Origin: Mayamaea pseudoterrestris
Taxonomy: Eukaryota > Bacillariophyta > Bacillariophyceae > Sellaphorales > Sellaphoraceae
Reading direction: 5' to 3'
Length of the DNA stretch: 64,000 nt
NCBI GenBank assembly: GCA_027923505.1
Contig: BROI01000002.1
Span: 2,232,001 to 2,296,000 of the forward strand
The translations under genes and the position numbers were made by a program. Under the pieces are notes generated by a model, which was not told the DNA's origin, did not search any database, and was given only the letters and a program-made list of their open reading frames with translations. Below are positions 1 through 12,188 of the stretch, in pieces. Position 1 is the first letter of the stretch, and the number at the start of each line of letters is the position of its first letter.

Positions 1-278
1 GTGTTCAATCAAGATATGGAGTTCGCAACGAGGCGTCACATAGCAAGCTAGGGTCTGGTACGGGTTTGCTACGTGGATCTTGTGTGGAATAATGGAGGCC
101 ACAAGCCAAGATTACATTGAATAGGCTCGCAAACATTACCAATGCATGTTATACTGTTATAAACTATCCATTCGCCTATTGATCGGAGCATTTTGCGCTT
201 TTGCTAATTTGATGTCACTACTCGTAGCTAACGCAGTATTCTCTCGGCTATCCCATAGCATTTTGCAGCAACCTGAAA

Positions 279-3200
279 ATGGAGCCATTTGACCAAGGCT
301 ATCATACCGACTCGGGCGACGAAGCGACTGAGAAGTTGCAGTGGCCTTCCAGCAACGTTAGCGCTTCACTCTCGTCTCGCCATGCGGCCTTGATGCGCGA
401 TGAGCTGGAGATTTCGCCGTTGGTGCCATCCGTCCCACCCATGCCGGGTGAACGCCACAGTTCCGTCCCAGGTCCTGGATTGCCGTCGTCGTTTAGAGCT
501 GGGACTCAATCTCAGGAGCAGCGCCCCATCCTGTCTCCCAAGAAGCGCCATGTTGCTCCAGATGTTTTTGACAAGGAGGAGTATTCATCGCAGCATGCCA
601 TAGGCGGGGCTCGTGCAGATCCTGGCGAATTTTCTCCGGAGACTGATCTCAACAAAAAACCCGCTGCCAAGCCAGACGCAGATGCAACGATGGAGCCCTA
701 TAAGAGAAGTTCTGATCATCTGGGCATGGATATCATGGCGGAGGCTGTCGAATCTAAACGAGCCAAGATGGACGAGATGTCCGGAACAGATGAGCAAGCT
801 GTACGCCCCAACCTACGCGATATTGTTTTAGGATCAGCGAGTCCATCAAAAGCGAGTGCCAACACCGAAGCAGGCACAGAAACGAATGAACACGCAGCAA
901 CGCCGGAGCAAGATGCACTTGTTGCTCAGATTTTCGCATCGCCTTCAGTCGCATCAGGACTACCTCTTCCATCGAAGAAAGACACAGAATCTTCTGGTAA
1001 GAAGTCAAAAACCCCGACCGATACAGAAGGAGACGACAAGAAGCGACGCCGCAGTCCAAAAGCGATTAGAAAGGTCTTAATTGCTAAGAAAGAGCAGGAG
1101 CAAGCAACCTCCCTGTTGCACGACAAGGTTGATCTCACGAATATTTTAGAGCAGGCTGATTGCTTCTTTTTGGCCAATCAGTTTTGGATTTTTACGGTCC
1201 AGCAAGTGGCGTCGATACTCCTTCCAACGGAACCAAACGAGAGTTGTGATCGATTGCGCGATGAGCTAGTAGCCCGAATCGTCTCAACAAACTATTTAGC
1301 CGATGGGTCAACGTCTGAAGCTGTAAACTTGTACGAAATTACGGATGCGGGGCGCCCTGCCGCGGAAGCACGAGTGGCCGAGTGGAAAAGCAAGGTGGAA
1401 GAGTACATCTCGTCCGGAGGCGTCGCTACTTCTATTGAGGAAAGCTTTAAACTAAGTGGACCCATTTCGTGTTTGTTCCCGAAAACAACGCAGAATTTTC
1501 TTGCAAGTGTTCCAATATTGACGCTGTGGAATTTTTTGTCCGTCAGGAAGACTGAGTCCGGAGCTGTGTGTGAAATGATGAAGGTCTGGCGCCGATTCTG
1601 TCATCTATCAACAATTTCTCCGCTCTCGATTGCCAAACATTTAATTGGTATTACCAATCGAATTGAATCGGCGCTTTCTACCATCCCCGCAGTCTCCTCA
1701 GAAGATATGTCATGGATGAGTGACCCCATTATTATTCTAACTGGGGCAGCGAGGGAATTTCTCGTAAAAGATCAAGGTATTACGACAGCGCGTCGCTTTG
1801 TTGACGTGAGAACTAAAAATTTATCTACTAATCTAGAGATATGGAGGGAACGTAAAGGTCTTCCCGCGCTAAAAGGCTCTGGAAAAGTGGCGATGATATC
1901 AGGTTGGAAAGCCACTGCGAGGGAAGCGATGGATGCCGAGGACGAGCCTGGTATGGTGGTCACAGACATTAATCTCGAGGCCCAGGTTGCCCGCGATGCT
2001 TTTATAATCAACGAAGGAGGCAATGCTCAATACCTGGCAGATCAAGATATTGGCGAAATTGGTAATCCAGTGCTGCAAGGAGGCCAAGGACAAAGTGTTG
2101 TCAAAGCAGCAGGCCTTGACAAAGTGCAAGACGTTGGATCCGCTGACCGTCAACTAAAGTACGCTTTGGATGCCCAGGTATTTCTTGAGGATGTTCTCGG
2201 AGGAACCATTACTAAATTTCTTGCCTCGGTGGACATTAAAACAGCTGGCGAACTGTTTCGTGTCAGTTCCGATGATCCGCTTCGGGCCAAACTATACGAG
2301 CACATGAAGACAAGGGCTATTGCCAAGGACAACGTCGAGTGCAAGAACATTTTGAAATCTTGGTCCGATAAAATCAACAAGGAGTTAGACCAATTTCGTC
2401 CAAAGTGTAAGAGAGCAAGGAGCAAAAGCCGGGAACCCAAAGCGCGCGAAACGATTGATAAAGTTGGCGCAGGTGCGACAAATATGATGAAGGATTCGAA
2501 CGACCCCTTTAAAATATTAAGCAGTGTGACCCAAGCATTTCTTCACACGCTGGGTATTGAAACTGCAGCTGCTTTCCTCGCGTCACGAACGACGGATATT
2601 GCGGATGCCTTCGTTCATTGGCGAGCTGTAAGTAGCCGTTGGCTTGTTTCTTAAAGCATCGTTAAAGCTCCGTTCTTGTCTCACTTACTATTTTTACACG
2701 CGCAGGAGTCAGGTATGCCAGTCTTAAAGGGGCAAGGAGCTATTGCATCTGTTTCGGGGTGGAAGACAAGCTGTCGCAAAGCAGCCTCCATGCTGGGTAT
2801 GGAGGATTTGGCGGCTTTGGAACCTGCCAGTCGAGAAAAGATTGGCAACCCTCACAAAACCAAACGAGAAAATCAAGCCTTGCCAACATTTATGTTAAGC
2901 GCATCGTCGGATGGAACTAACGGCAGACTTACGGTCGAACATTGCCTCGGAGGAAAAGATACTGTCGTTTTTGCAGTGGGCGTCGATGACGGTACGTTGA
3001 GTGGCTCATCTGTCCGTGGTTCTACCGAGCTGGACTAATAATTTTCTCCCTTTTCTTGCATTTAGAAACGCAATGCCAGTTTCAGTTGCAGGTAAGGAGA
3101 ATTGACGTGTCGAGTACGATAGCGCTTTATATCTCCTACTGTGGCGAAATGGGATACCCAGGCCCTATCTCCGGGAAATGCACTTCGCCGTCTCCCATCG

Positions 3201-6157
3201 TAAGTGTATTGGATCCATCATCCACAGAAGCGGCGCTTGTGGATCTATCTATCATGCGGCACGTTCCCACGACGACAAATAGATTTCAACGCTTTGGTCC
3301 GTTTGCTTCTACTATGCCTGGTATGGGACTAATTGAGCTTAAACGTTACGAGGTACGCCCAGTCAAGTCACAACCTCTCGAAAGTTTAAAGCAAGAGCTC
3401 AGGGACTTCGTTGTAAATGGAACTGAACGCTTGTCGCAGCCAATTGCGACGAGTAGTGTTTCCGCGAATGTGCTGCTCCATCGACAGAGGTCGTCACAAG
3501 GCTTCCAATATTTGCTTTTCTTGCGCTCCCCAATGGAAAGAGGTCAAGCTACGGAGCTGCGGTTTCCATTGGTCGATTCCTACATGGGATCTGGCGTTTA
3601 TCACGAATATCAATTTGAGAGACGTCTTCTTTTGGAAGATTCTTTCCAACTTCTTTCTGTTGATGACATACACGAAGTCATCGAGTTCCTCGACAAAGTT
3701 GTCTTTCCCTTAATCGGCTCTGGCGAGTCTATCAATTTGGATGAAGTTCAGCGAGTTGCAGAGGCTCAGCGACGCTTGCATTGGGCCGCATTGCGTTTGC
3801 ACAGTCTCATCGAAAGTCCCATACCAGTAAAAGAGCGCATGGGACATCTGTACTTTGGATTTCTTGAAATACCGCAAATGCTCAATCTTCCGCAGACGGC
3901 GATGGTGAACTTTCCAGATGCTCGCCAAAGCTATGTTCTTGAAGGCTGTCGCGCAGAAATACAGAAAGAATTAGCGGCCATATTGGAGTACGACTCGATA
4001 GTTGGTTTGGCGTCAACTTGCCGCTGTCCTCTCGCTGAGAAGACTGCTGCAGCTATAACTGACGATTTTCTTTTGTCATACTGTCATTTCGGACATTATC
4101 CAAACGCTGACGATGCATCCAAGGCACTTGTAATGCGTTTAGAGGCGCTTTTGACAAATGAGCCGACATTGGATACTTGCATCTTAAAGTGTGCGGGGAC
4201 TGCCGACGATAATTTGGTCTCTGTTTTAGCTCGGATATGTGAGACGTACCAGCTTTCTTTAGAGGTCAGCGGTGATGACATCAAAGGAGACGCACCCGAA
4301 ACTGATGTGTTGGATGTTGTTGTGTGTGCTCCTTGCAATGATGGGCAAGTCGTGAACGGTGATAGTCGCCCCAAACTCCAGACGCTCGCAAAATACCAAG
4401 AAGCAGGGCCAGGACTACCGGTAGACTTTGCTTGGTACCAGAAATTGCAATGGCACGTCGTATATGGCGTTATCATGGGCTTGCGTTCGCTTCTCTCCTC
4501 GGACGAGCGCAAATTGTTGCTCAGCGATACAATTCTTTCGGACGTCAAGGGTGTCGTCGAGGCATTGACAGGCTTGACGCAAGTAGAAGAACCGACGATC
4601 ACAACCTCGAGGCACTTACGCTTATCTGGTAAATCCGAAGATCAACCGCCATATGAGCCGCACGCATTCCCTCTATTTCTTGGAATTGTTTGGCCGGCAT
4701 TGCGAAATGGAAATTGGAGATTGGAAATTAACGACAGCAACGAAATCGCCTCATTTGTTGCGCCAGCATCTGGACGACAGAACCCGTCAGGTAGCTCTAG
4801 AGCCCAGCGGACGAGGAGGCGCAACTACTTGACACGTGAATGCCGAGAGATAGGTTTGGGTGACCTTTCAAAATTCACCAAGCGGTTGTTTGTTCAAGTT
4901 TGTTCTCAAGTTTCGTCCGGTTCCGACGAAGGTACTAAATCAATAGACGAAGCTTTGCAGCAGTTTGCGGACTCTGTCGTTAGTGAGCTGGAGAATGATG
5001 ATCATAGCGGAGCAAATGCTGTGAAAATCATTACAGGAGCACTCGCTGAGTGCTTGAAGAAAGTCAGCCCAAAGTTGGCATCATTTGGTGATTCCAGCAC
5101 CGAAACAACGAGTCAAACAGAGAAGGAGTGTGTTGGTAGCATTTCTGGCACCGACACTTTGTTGCGTTTTCTGCTCGTTCTGCCTACACTGCTACGACAG
5201 TGTAATCTTCCTTTGCAGGCGTTCCACGATTGCTTGGATGTAATTCAAAATGTTGTTGACTTTTTGGTAGTGAGCCATGCCAGCGTGTTAGATGAATCAT
5301 ACTGGCCATCGCAAGAACAATATAAGAAGGAAGATAAACCGACAACAACTGGACTCGCTTCTAACATTCGCCGCGTGCGCTCTAAGGTAGAAGGATCAGT
5401 ACCAAAGATGCTAAGCGACGGGACAGGTGGGCAGGCGGGAGCAATGACTGAAATAGTCCCTGAATATGAAAAGAACCAGCTCACGACCTTTCTGGTTCGT
5501 GTTCTGGAGCAAGCTATTCCTTGCAGAGCGGACGAGCTTGATTGCGGGAAAAGAAATCGACAAATTCATGTGGGATATCCAGGTTTCGTTTGTCGACATT
5601 GCCTTGGATACTATGGCGAAGGCAAATACTTTTTCACGACACTCGAAAGTTTAACAACGGCCTCTTCCGTTTTCGAAAAGCACGTTTTAAAATGCCCCGC
5701 TGTTCCTGCAGACACCAAAACGGAAATTATTACATCAAAGGTGGATGCCGTGGAAGAACGCAAGCACCTACCAGCAGGAGCGCAGCAAGCATTCTTTAGT
5801 CGGTTGTGGGATCGACTGCGTTCATCAGAAATAGATGGTGTATCAGCTGGCGTACATGTGCAGGAAATTATCAACGACGATGTGGAAGTTGCTGCAGTTG
5901 AGAAAAATGCTCAGTTGACATTCGCCAATCACTTGGCTGTGCTCAATTACTTACGCACTCCGAAAGTCATTATTAACGACAAGACGATCTCAGAGGCTCT
6001 AACACTGTACTATAACTCCCTCGAGTACGGAGGCCGCGTATGGTACACACCTGCGCAACCTGAACACTTTAGCGCGGAGTGGCTTATTCGCAAGATTGCC
6101 CCAAAGATGGCTTGGGCATCTTCGTCTAACAAAAAGGCGCGCATGATGCCGGGGTAA
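279..6157 (+). CDS. Large nuclear-type protein of unknown function with internal repeats
   Basis: Three exons, 279-2627, 2706-2991 and 3066-6157, with GT-AG introns of 78 and 74 bases, join in frame to give 1908 residues. I do not recognise a function. The first 270 residues are low-complexity and end in basic clusters (KKRRRSPK) that look like nuclear localisation signals. Residues about 400-800 hold four degenerate copies of a unit of about 70 residues with the pattern FL-x-S-x-x-I-x-T-A-x-x-FL followed by WR and then SGWK. The last copy is interrupted by intron 1, and the best pair shares LKGSGKVAMISGWK / LKGQGAIASVSGWK. Near residues 1720-1755 a CRHC...H-x4-C arrangement (FVCRHC, KHVLKC) could bind zinc. 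From memory, both the repeat and this cluster recur in diatom hypothetical proteins, so a lineage-specific DNA- or chromatin-associated role is possible but unproven. The 3' end converges on the isocitrate dehydrogenase gene. Confidence 0.8.
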
Positions 6158-6255
6158 TCGCTGTACGGATACAATATATTGGTAGTAACATTTTCATGCT
6201 ACTTAAAATTTACTTAGTTTCCATGATCAGATGATTAATTTCTTCGCAGCAGTAA

Positions 6256-8119
6256 TCACACATCAGCATGCTTCTTGCCTTCGTCAAGACTCTTTTTTGG
6301 TGCAAGCCCAAGCTTGGCAATCATGCGAGTGAACTCGTCGTAATCAATCTTTCCATCGCCATTCTCATCGTAGGACTCGAACAACTGTTTGACCATTTCG
6401 TCGTCGACATCGTAATTGCGTCGAAACTTGCGATCAGGTTCCTGCAAGACCGGCGGTGGCATTTCCTCGTCCTGCGACGCCAGATAGCGCTTCAATCTCC
6501 AAGCCACCTTGCCAATGAAATCTTCCGTCGTAAATCCCTTTGGACCAGACATGTCACGCGTGCCTTGCCCGTAGCGAAAGGTGTTGTGAATGGCGGTTCG
6601 CAGCGTAGACGTAAAGTTGTGAATCTGATCCTTGGCCATGACTTTTGCTTCATCGTCGGGATTTCGTTCCACGTCCAACGTGGCGGCATGTTCCAGAGCT
6701 CCAATGAGAGCTTCCACGAGTCCAAGGGGATTCAAGCTAGTCTCCTTGCCTGCTAAATGGTCGTGCCAAAGGTCCGACACTGTACCATGCGACGCTTCAA
6801 ATTCCTTGATCAAGGTTCCATCGTCATTCTTTCCAACCAAATTACTCGTGATGAAACCAGGAGACCGATGCACCTGCGCAATTTGATCCGTCAACATGTC
6901 TCCATCATAGTTATGCGCCGCCATGCCAAAACCTCCATCCGTCCACCGAATCAGCTGCATTGTGGCGGCATCCGAAATCAAGTGCTGCAGCTCACCGCCG
7001 CAACGCTCCAACAGTCCGGCAGAAGCAAACTGCTGCTTGTATTCCGCGTCAAAGACTGCCTTCATGGTGGCCCAAAAGCCTTCCTGCCACTTGAACACTG
7101 TCTTTTTCGTCACCACGTAGGGTGTAATTTTGGCTTCCAGACATCGTTGAAAGAACAGGTGCGCCAGCTCGTCGACATTGTCGTACGGATTATCATACAC
7201 CACCACCACGTTGTGATCATCCTTCAAATCGCGCTTGTCCACAACAAAGGGCGGCGAGTTGGCATCCGACGGCATGTAGGTGGTGAGCAGGGTGCCCTTG
7301 CCGACGCGGGCCCAGCCGGCGCCGTACTCGCCGCCGACGGCGTGGCGCTCGAAAAACACCTTGTTCTTGTAGCCGAGCGCAATGCCTTCAATGTGAATCG
7401 TGTCGCGGCTGTGAATGTCATAGAAGGTAGTGATGAGGTAGTAGTGGTTATGCATGAGAGAGAGATAGAGTGAAAAATGAGTAACGATGCAGCACTTAGA
7501 CATTCACAAATTTGCTGCTCCTCCATCCCCATCAAAATATTACTCACGAAATGGTGATTCCGTTCCATCCCTTGCGCATGGCGCCATTGGGACTGGAGAG
7601 CGCATTCTTGAGACCCATTTCCTGCTGCTGCAGCGCGCTCGGCGTAATGGTGGGTTCCTTGAAGACTGCGCCAATGCGCTTTCCGGCCTGCACGGCTTGC
7701 TGCAACACCAAGTCGTTCGTTTCGTCGCGGTGCTTGCAGCTCAAGTCGTAGCGCTCCCATTGACTCAAGTCAAAGTATGGGGCGAACCATTGCTCCACGA
7801 ACAGATTGGTGGCGTAGTGCGTCATTTCCTCGCCCGAAATGTAGACGAGCGGCGGTGCAACCACCTTGTGCTCGAGGGAAAGCGTGGCGTGCGGAAGAGG
7901 TTTCGTGGCGGATGCAAATGTGCGGCGGCTGCTAGTAGTAGCAGACGATGAGCTTGTTAGAGAATCAGAATGATGATTGCTGCTTGGAAATCTCTGATGG
8001 CTGCTGCCTGCATTTGTCGAGGAGGAGGAAGAAAGGATTCGGTGGCTCACAAAGGCGCGCCGTTGCAGCAAGGCAGCTACTGGCCGGGAAAGCTGACGAG
8101 ATAACATGCTGCTAGCCAT
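6256..8119 (-). CDS. IDH: Isocitrate dehydrogenase with C-terminal EF-hand, organelle-targeted
   Basis: Oxidative decarboxylation of isocitrate to 2-oxoglutarate. Exons 7548-8119 and 6256-7408 flank a 139-base intron (GTGAGT...CACAG) and give 574 residues. The first 90 or so residues are Ser/Arg-rich without acids (RRAFVSHRILSSSSS), typical of a mitochondrial presequence. The core shows the substrate loop (SSPNGAMRKGWNGITISR) and the cofactor-side block EASHGTVSDLWHDHLAGK. This block differs from the EAAHGTVTRHYR seen in classical NADP enzymes and suggests the algal homodimeric NAD-preferring type. Residues 538-549 form a canonical EF-hand loop, DENGDGKIDYDE, so calcium may tune activity. This fusion is, as I recall, already known from diatoms. 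The start is chosen at the ATG that opens the presequence; an upstream in-frame ATG exists at 8317. NAD versus NADP use is inference. Confidence 0.93.
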
Positions 8120-8518
8120 ATTCAGAAGTGTACGACTTGCTGTAGTATATAATATTTTGTTTCGATAGCAGATAGATATGAATCGGCTTGATGATCTTCG
8201 CGAAGCAAAAAGACTTGAGTCGGTTGGTGCCGACGGCAAGGAGGAACATCTGCAAGGCGTCGGACCGGTTATGACTGCGGTCCATTTCCGTGTTGCAGCG
8301 TCACAAATCCTCGCCAAAAATGTTCGTCGGCCGCGACATGAACCACTGTGGGCCGGATCAATACATCATGATCACCTTCATCTTTGTTTATACTTAAAGA
8401 CTTTCGGTTAAGTATCTAATCTGGGCTGAATGTATCGGCGCCAACTCTCGCATCAAAGAATTCGAGTAAAGCTCAGTTGTCTTACAATGACATGTTGTAT
8501 TGAAAGATAACATTTCCG
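8120..8518. other. Intergenic, upstream of IDH
   Basis: This stretch lies between the IDH start codon and the stop of the next minus-strand gene. It should hold the IDH promoter and 5' UTR. I see no gene or clear regulatory motif in it. Confidence 0.6.
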
Positions 8519-10255
8519 TTACGAGCCTTCGTCAACCGCCAGCAGTGCTTCAAAAACACTCTTCCATTTCCTCCTTGGCAATTTGTTCTCCTCCACAATC
8601 TCCAGCGGAGGTGCAAGTCTCTCGTCTTTGGCATCATCTAATCCCATGCACTCTCGCGGATGCAGCAACACGTTTAGCACATAGAATGGCAGCTGCGCCG
8701 CGCCTCCTCGCATGGACGTGACCAGACGATGAATCTTGCGCCTGCGCGTCGACAGAAACACCCAAAACAGGTGCGCGCAAAGTATGCGCTTGGCAACGTG
8801 TGTTAAGGCGGGCCGCTGCTGCGACGACGCAAACACCAAGCAGCCAAAGATTGTCCATACCGCGTCCACCGCCATGAGTGCGCCAATCGCCAGTTCCAAT
8901 ACCAAACTAACTCTCGAAGTGAGTTTTGCCAGAATTTCCTGTCGCTGCGCTGCATTGGCATTCTTCCAAACGGACGGAGTGACGAGGAGACTCATGCATG
9001 CATCGGTCACGTATCGCGCCACTGTCAATACTGTTTGTATGGTGCGCCTTGACGAGTCACTTTGCGAGCTGCCGAGCGTCGAGAGAACCAAGACATCCGA
9101 AATGACCAAGCCAATGGAAACCACCTCACGAATCAGTATTGGTCCCACCAGAATAATGGGCACGAAACGAGTCCATGACTGCGTCATCCACCACTCCAAA
9201 TTGGCTGCTGCTGCTCCTGCTGCATTATTACTTTGCCTTGACGGCAACCACGCCAGTATACTCGCCGATACAAAGACATACTGCGCCAGCGGGTCCTTGA
9301 CCAAACCGTGCACGTATCCACGCGCCTGGCGGAGTCCCACCACGGGCACCGCCTGCGCCGCCAAGACGGCCGCCGCCAGCATGCCCGCAAAGTGCTGCAC
9401 CATGGCCCACTGGCAGGCGCGTCGGACCAAGGAGAGACTGGCGTGTAGGCGAGTGGCATATGCGGCCAACGCACTAGAGTCGTTGGCTGTCACACTTGCT
9501 GCAGTCACACTTGACTTTGTTAATGTCAGACTCGTCCAAACGGCTCCAAGCCCCGCCAAGGTGGCCAGCAAGCTGCACAGCGTCTGAAAGGCGTGCGCGC
9601 CTCCGTGTGACGTGACAAAGTATTGGGCAATCACGGCGGTGGGCGACACCAAGCTGGCCGCGTCATTGTCATTGTCATCATCGACTATACTCGTTGTTGT
9701 TTGCTGCCGCAACGACTCGTCATAGTCACTGGCGCCCAGTCCCCACTTGAGACTATTGACGCTGCGTGACACTCTTTGGAGCAGCAGCTCGTCGCCGCGT
9801 TGCCGAATCGTGTCTCCCAGAAACTGCGCCGGATCTTGCTGCAGCAACGTCTTGTTGATTTCGTGGCGATTAGTTTTATTAGTAGTAGATGAGGAGTCAT
9901 GGTTTACGATGGAAGATGGATCTGTGTTTGCATCTGTTGCTGCTTCTGGTGCGTTCGTCTTTATTCGTTGACTGCTCGAGGACGATGACGACTTTTTCCT
10001 TCGTCTCTTTTTGCTCACGACGTTTGGCTCTGTTTTTGCCACTGGCTGCCCTCCTCCGCCTCCTCGCAAGTCTATGATTGAATTTAGACGCCATGGTTGC
10101 TGATTCCGTGTATATTGCTGATGATTGTCGCGTGCGGCAGCGAAGAGCACCGTCGGAGACGTGACACTGCGAGCGCTCGCGCCGTTCTGAAACATCACGA
10201 TAGTTACGAGACAGGCGAGCATGTTTGATATTTTCTTGTTTTTACATGTCAGCAT
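8519..10255 (-). CDS. Multi-pass membrane protein, unknown function
   Basis: A single open frame of 578 residues from the ATG at 10255. The N-terminus carries a signal-peptide-like hydrophobic segment (MLACLVTIVMFQNGASA), then a Lys/Ser-rich stretch (KKRRRKKSSSSSSSQ) of low complexity. The C-terminal two thirds contains about six hydrophobic segments, for example AFQTLCSLLATLAGLGAVW, FVPIILVGPILI and LELAIGALMAVDAVW. The residue after the predicted cleavage site is Arg rather than Phe or Trp, so the motif does not look like a plastid one; a secretory or organelle membrane is more likely. A TATATA at 10268-10273 lies very close to this ATG, so translation may begin at the next ATG (10222). I do not recognise the family. 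It is divergent from PIG-M. Confidence 0.75.
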   Translation of the reverse strand: MLTCKNKKISNMLACLVTIVMFQNGASARSVTSPTVLFAAARDNHQQYTRNQQPWRLNSIIDLRGGGGGQPVAKTEPNVVSKKRRRKKSSSSSSSQRIKTNAPEAATDANTDPSSIVNHDSSSTTNKTNRHEINKTLLQQDPAQFLGDTIRQRGDELLLQRVSRSVNSLKWGLGASDYDESLRQQTTTSIVDDDNDNDAASLVSPTAVIAQYFVTSHGGAHAFQTLCSLLATLAGLGAVWTSLTLTKSSVTAASVTANDSSALAAYATRLHASLSLVRRACQWAMVQHFAGMLAAAVLAAQAVPVVGLRQARGYVHGLVKDPLAQYVFVSASILAWLPSRQSNNAAGAAAANLEWWMTQSWTRFVPIILVGPILIREVVSIGLVISDVLVLSTLGSSQSDSSRRTIQTVLTVARYVTDACMSLLVTPSVWKNANAAQRQEILAKLTSRVSLVLELAIGALMAVDAVWTIFGCLVFASSQQRPALTHVAKRILCAHLFWVFLSTRRRKIHRLVTSMRGGAAQLPFYVLNVLLHPRECMGLDDAKDERLAPPLEIVEENKLPRRKWKSVFEALLAVDEGS

Positions 10256-10546
10256 GATGGTGACTCGTGTATATAGGCTGCTGCAATTGATGGAATGCTG
10301 GCAGATCTTCATGGTGGAGCAGCGAAACGCAGGCGTTTTCGCGGTTCGCGCGCCAGCGCGGTTGACCGAACACCAGTGCGACATATGTACGTCGTAGCGG
10401 TACAGAAATGGTTTGCTTCAAAAGTCGCGACCATGATCAAAATCAAAATGATGCAAAACGATTTGCACTTTTCTCTACGTTATAACTCACCGATGTCAAG
10501 CTACCGATAGTAACAATACATCCCTATAAGAATACCAGATCATTAC

Positions 10547-11938
10547 TTGATCCATAGTGTGACATTTATCATGCCGTCAACAACAGAACGACGATACAAC
10601 ACACTGACGCTCCTTCTCGAGCAATATGCTTTCGCCATTGGTCTCATCGTTCGAATCCTCATCGCCTGGCTTGGTCCCTTGCTACTCGACGATGGAACAT
10701 TCATTCCCGGAGTATCCTACACGGACATTGACTATCACGTTTTTTCCGACGCGGCCAATTTCGTGCGAAACGACCAATCGCCCTACGACCGTCACACCTA
10801 TCGGTACACGCCGCTGCTGGCCATGCTGCTCGCTCGACTGCCTCCCGGTAATGCGGGGCGGTATTTGTTTTGTATGGCGGATGCAATTTGTGGATGGATG
10901 ATTGTGAAACTGCGGCAGATGCAGCGATTGTTAGCAAAAGAGTCGTCAATAACGACAAGCAGCAGCAACAAACGAGCAGCACAAACTCATAGTCCAGTAC
11001 TCTTGTCGGACGCACTTTGGTGGCTCTACAATCCCTTTGCGATTAACATTTGCACGCGCGGTTCCGCGGAAAGCTTGCTGGTGCTACTGCCGGTGCTTTC
11101 GACGCTATACATACTGGTGCAGTGGAAACAACAAAAGCACCGCGAGCATGATCATGGGGCGGCGGCAATATTGGCGGGAGTCTGCCACGGCATTGCCATT
11201 CACACGAAACTGTATCCAATCATTTACTCTGTCACGTTTGCCATTTGTCTCGTTCCGAAGGTGCATCAAGAAACGACAAGAGAAATCTCTTCATTTTTTT
11301 CGCAACCATGGCTTCGGACGTTTCGCCTCGTTCGCCAGCCGCGCGTGTGGATGTTTGCTGCGACGACGCTGGCCACCTTTGGCTCACTCACCTACGTGTC
11401 CTTCCACTACTACGGTCCAGTCGCCATCCAAGAGTCCTTGCTGTATCACTTGACGCGGACGGACCATCGGCACAACTACTCGATGCATTGGTACAGCATT
11501 TACTTGGCGCAAGCAAGCAACGTTTCGCTCTCCGGCTTGGTGTACTTTGTGCCGCAAGTGTTGGTTTTGGCGCTCGTCAGTGTTTCGTTTGCCGATCACG
11601 TCGAGCTGGCGCTCTTTTTGGAAACCTTGGTCTTTGTTACCATGAACAAGGTGATCACGGCGCAGTACTTTACCTGGTATTTGTGTCTGTTGCCTCTGTG
11701 TAGCAGTCAGATTGATTGGAGGAGCAGAACGTTGCAGCGCTCGCTGCTGCTGTGGATCATGTCCATGCTGGCATGGTTGTTCAGCGCCTATCAGCTTGAA
11801 ATGATGGGGCGTGCATGTCATCGATATGTGTGGCTGGCCAGTGTCTTGTACTTTGTCGCCAATGTCAATCTGCTGCGGAGCATGTTGCGGTCACTGCAGC
11901 CGAGGATGAGGAGGAGGGACATGAGTAAAGATGACTAG
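10547..11938 (+). CDS. PIGM: GPI mannosyltransferase 1 (PIG-M)
   Basis: Adds the first mannose to the GPI anchor precursor on the lumenal side of the ER, using dolichol-phosphate mannose. The single-exon frame of 463 residues (or 455 from the second ATG at 10571) matches the family in length. A lumenal-loop DxD motif lies in SYTDIDYHVFSDAA near residue 60, followed by SPYDRHTYRYTPLLA, WWLYNPFAINICTRGSAES, GIAIHTKLYPIIYS, NYSMHWYSIY and NKVITAQYFTWYLCLLP, all strongly typical of PIG-M. There are about ten membrane segments. A probable client, a protein with a C-terminal GPI signal, is encoded at 54.1-54.9 kb. Confidence in the family is high; which of the two ATGs is used is open. Confidence 0.95.
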   Translation: MIHSVTFIMPSTTERRYNTLTLLLEQYAFAIGLIVRILIAWLGPLLLDDGTFIPGVSYTDIDYHVFSDAANFVRNDQSPYDRHTYRYTPLLAMLLARLPPGNAGRYLFCMADAICGWMIVKLRQMQRLLAKESSITTSSSNKRAAQTHSPVLLSDALWWLYNPFAINICTRGSAESLLVLLPVLSTLYILVQWKQQKHREHDHGAAAILAGVCHGIAIHTKLYPIIYSVTFAICLVPKVHQETTREISSFFSQPWLRTFRLVRQPRVWMFAATTLATFGSLTYVSFHYYGPVAIQESLLYHLTRTDHRHNYSMHWYSIYLAQASNVSLSGLVYFVPQVLVLALVSVSFADHVELALFLETLVFVTMNKVITAQYFTWYLCLLPLCSSQIDWRSRTLQRSLLLWIMSMLAWLFSAYQLEMMGRACHRYVWLASVLYFVANVNLLRSMLRSLQPRMRRRDMSKDD

Positions 11939-12188
11939 TAGCTCTCTGAAGGACGAAACGCGCGGATCAGCGAGTTGCGGCACGCCGTCTTGACTCTACT
12001 GACATTTCCTTTGCACTCACTAGAGATGCTCGATGAGACATTAACAAGCTACAATTGCAGATACCTGAAATCATGTATATTTAGTCAACAGTTGATCACT
12101 TTTAAGCTACAATAAATTGCAGTGCTGCATATATTTGATCATTCGTCGCGAGTCCAACTCAACAAATCCATTCACCACGTCCCGATGT

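Noticed and set aside
6757-7473. A 238-residue plus-strand frame antisense to IDH
   Set aside because: It has no recognisable domain; the minus strand encodes a conserved enzyme over the same bases.
8736-9587. A 283-residue plus-strand frame antisense to the membrane protein at 8519-10255
   Set aside because: Composition of a shadow frame (many Arg, Cys and Thr); no conserved features.
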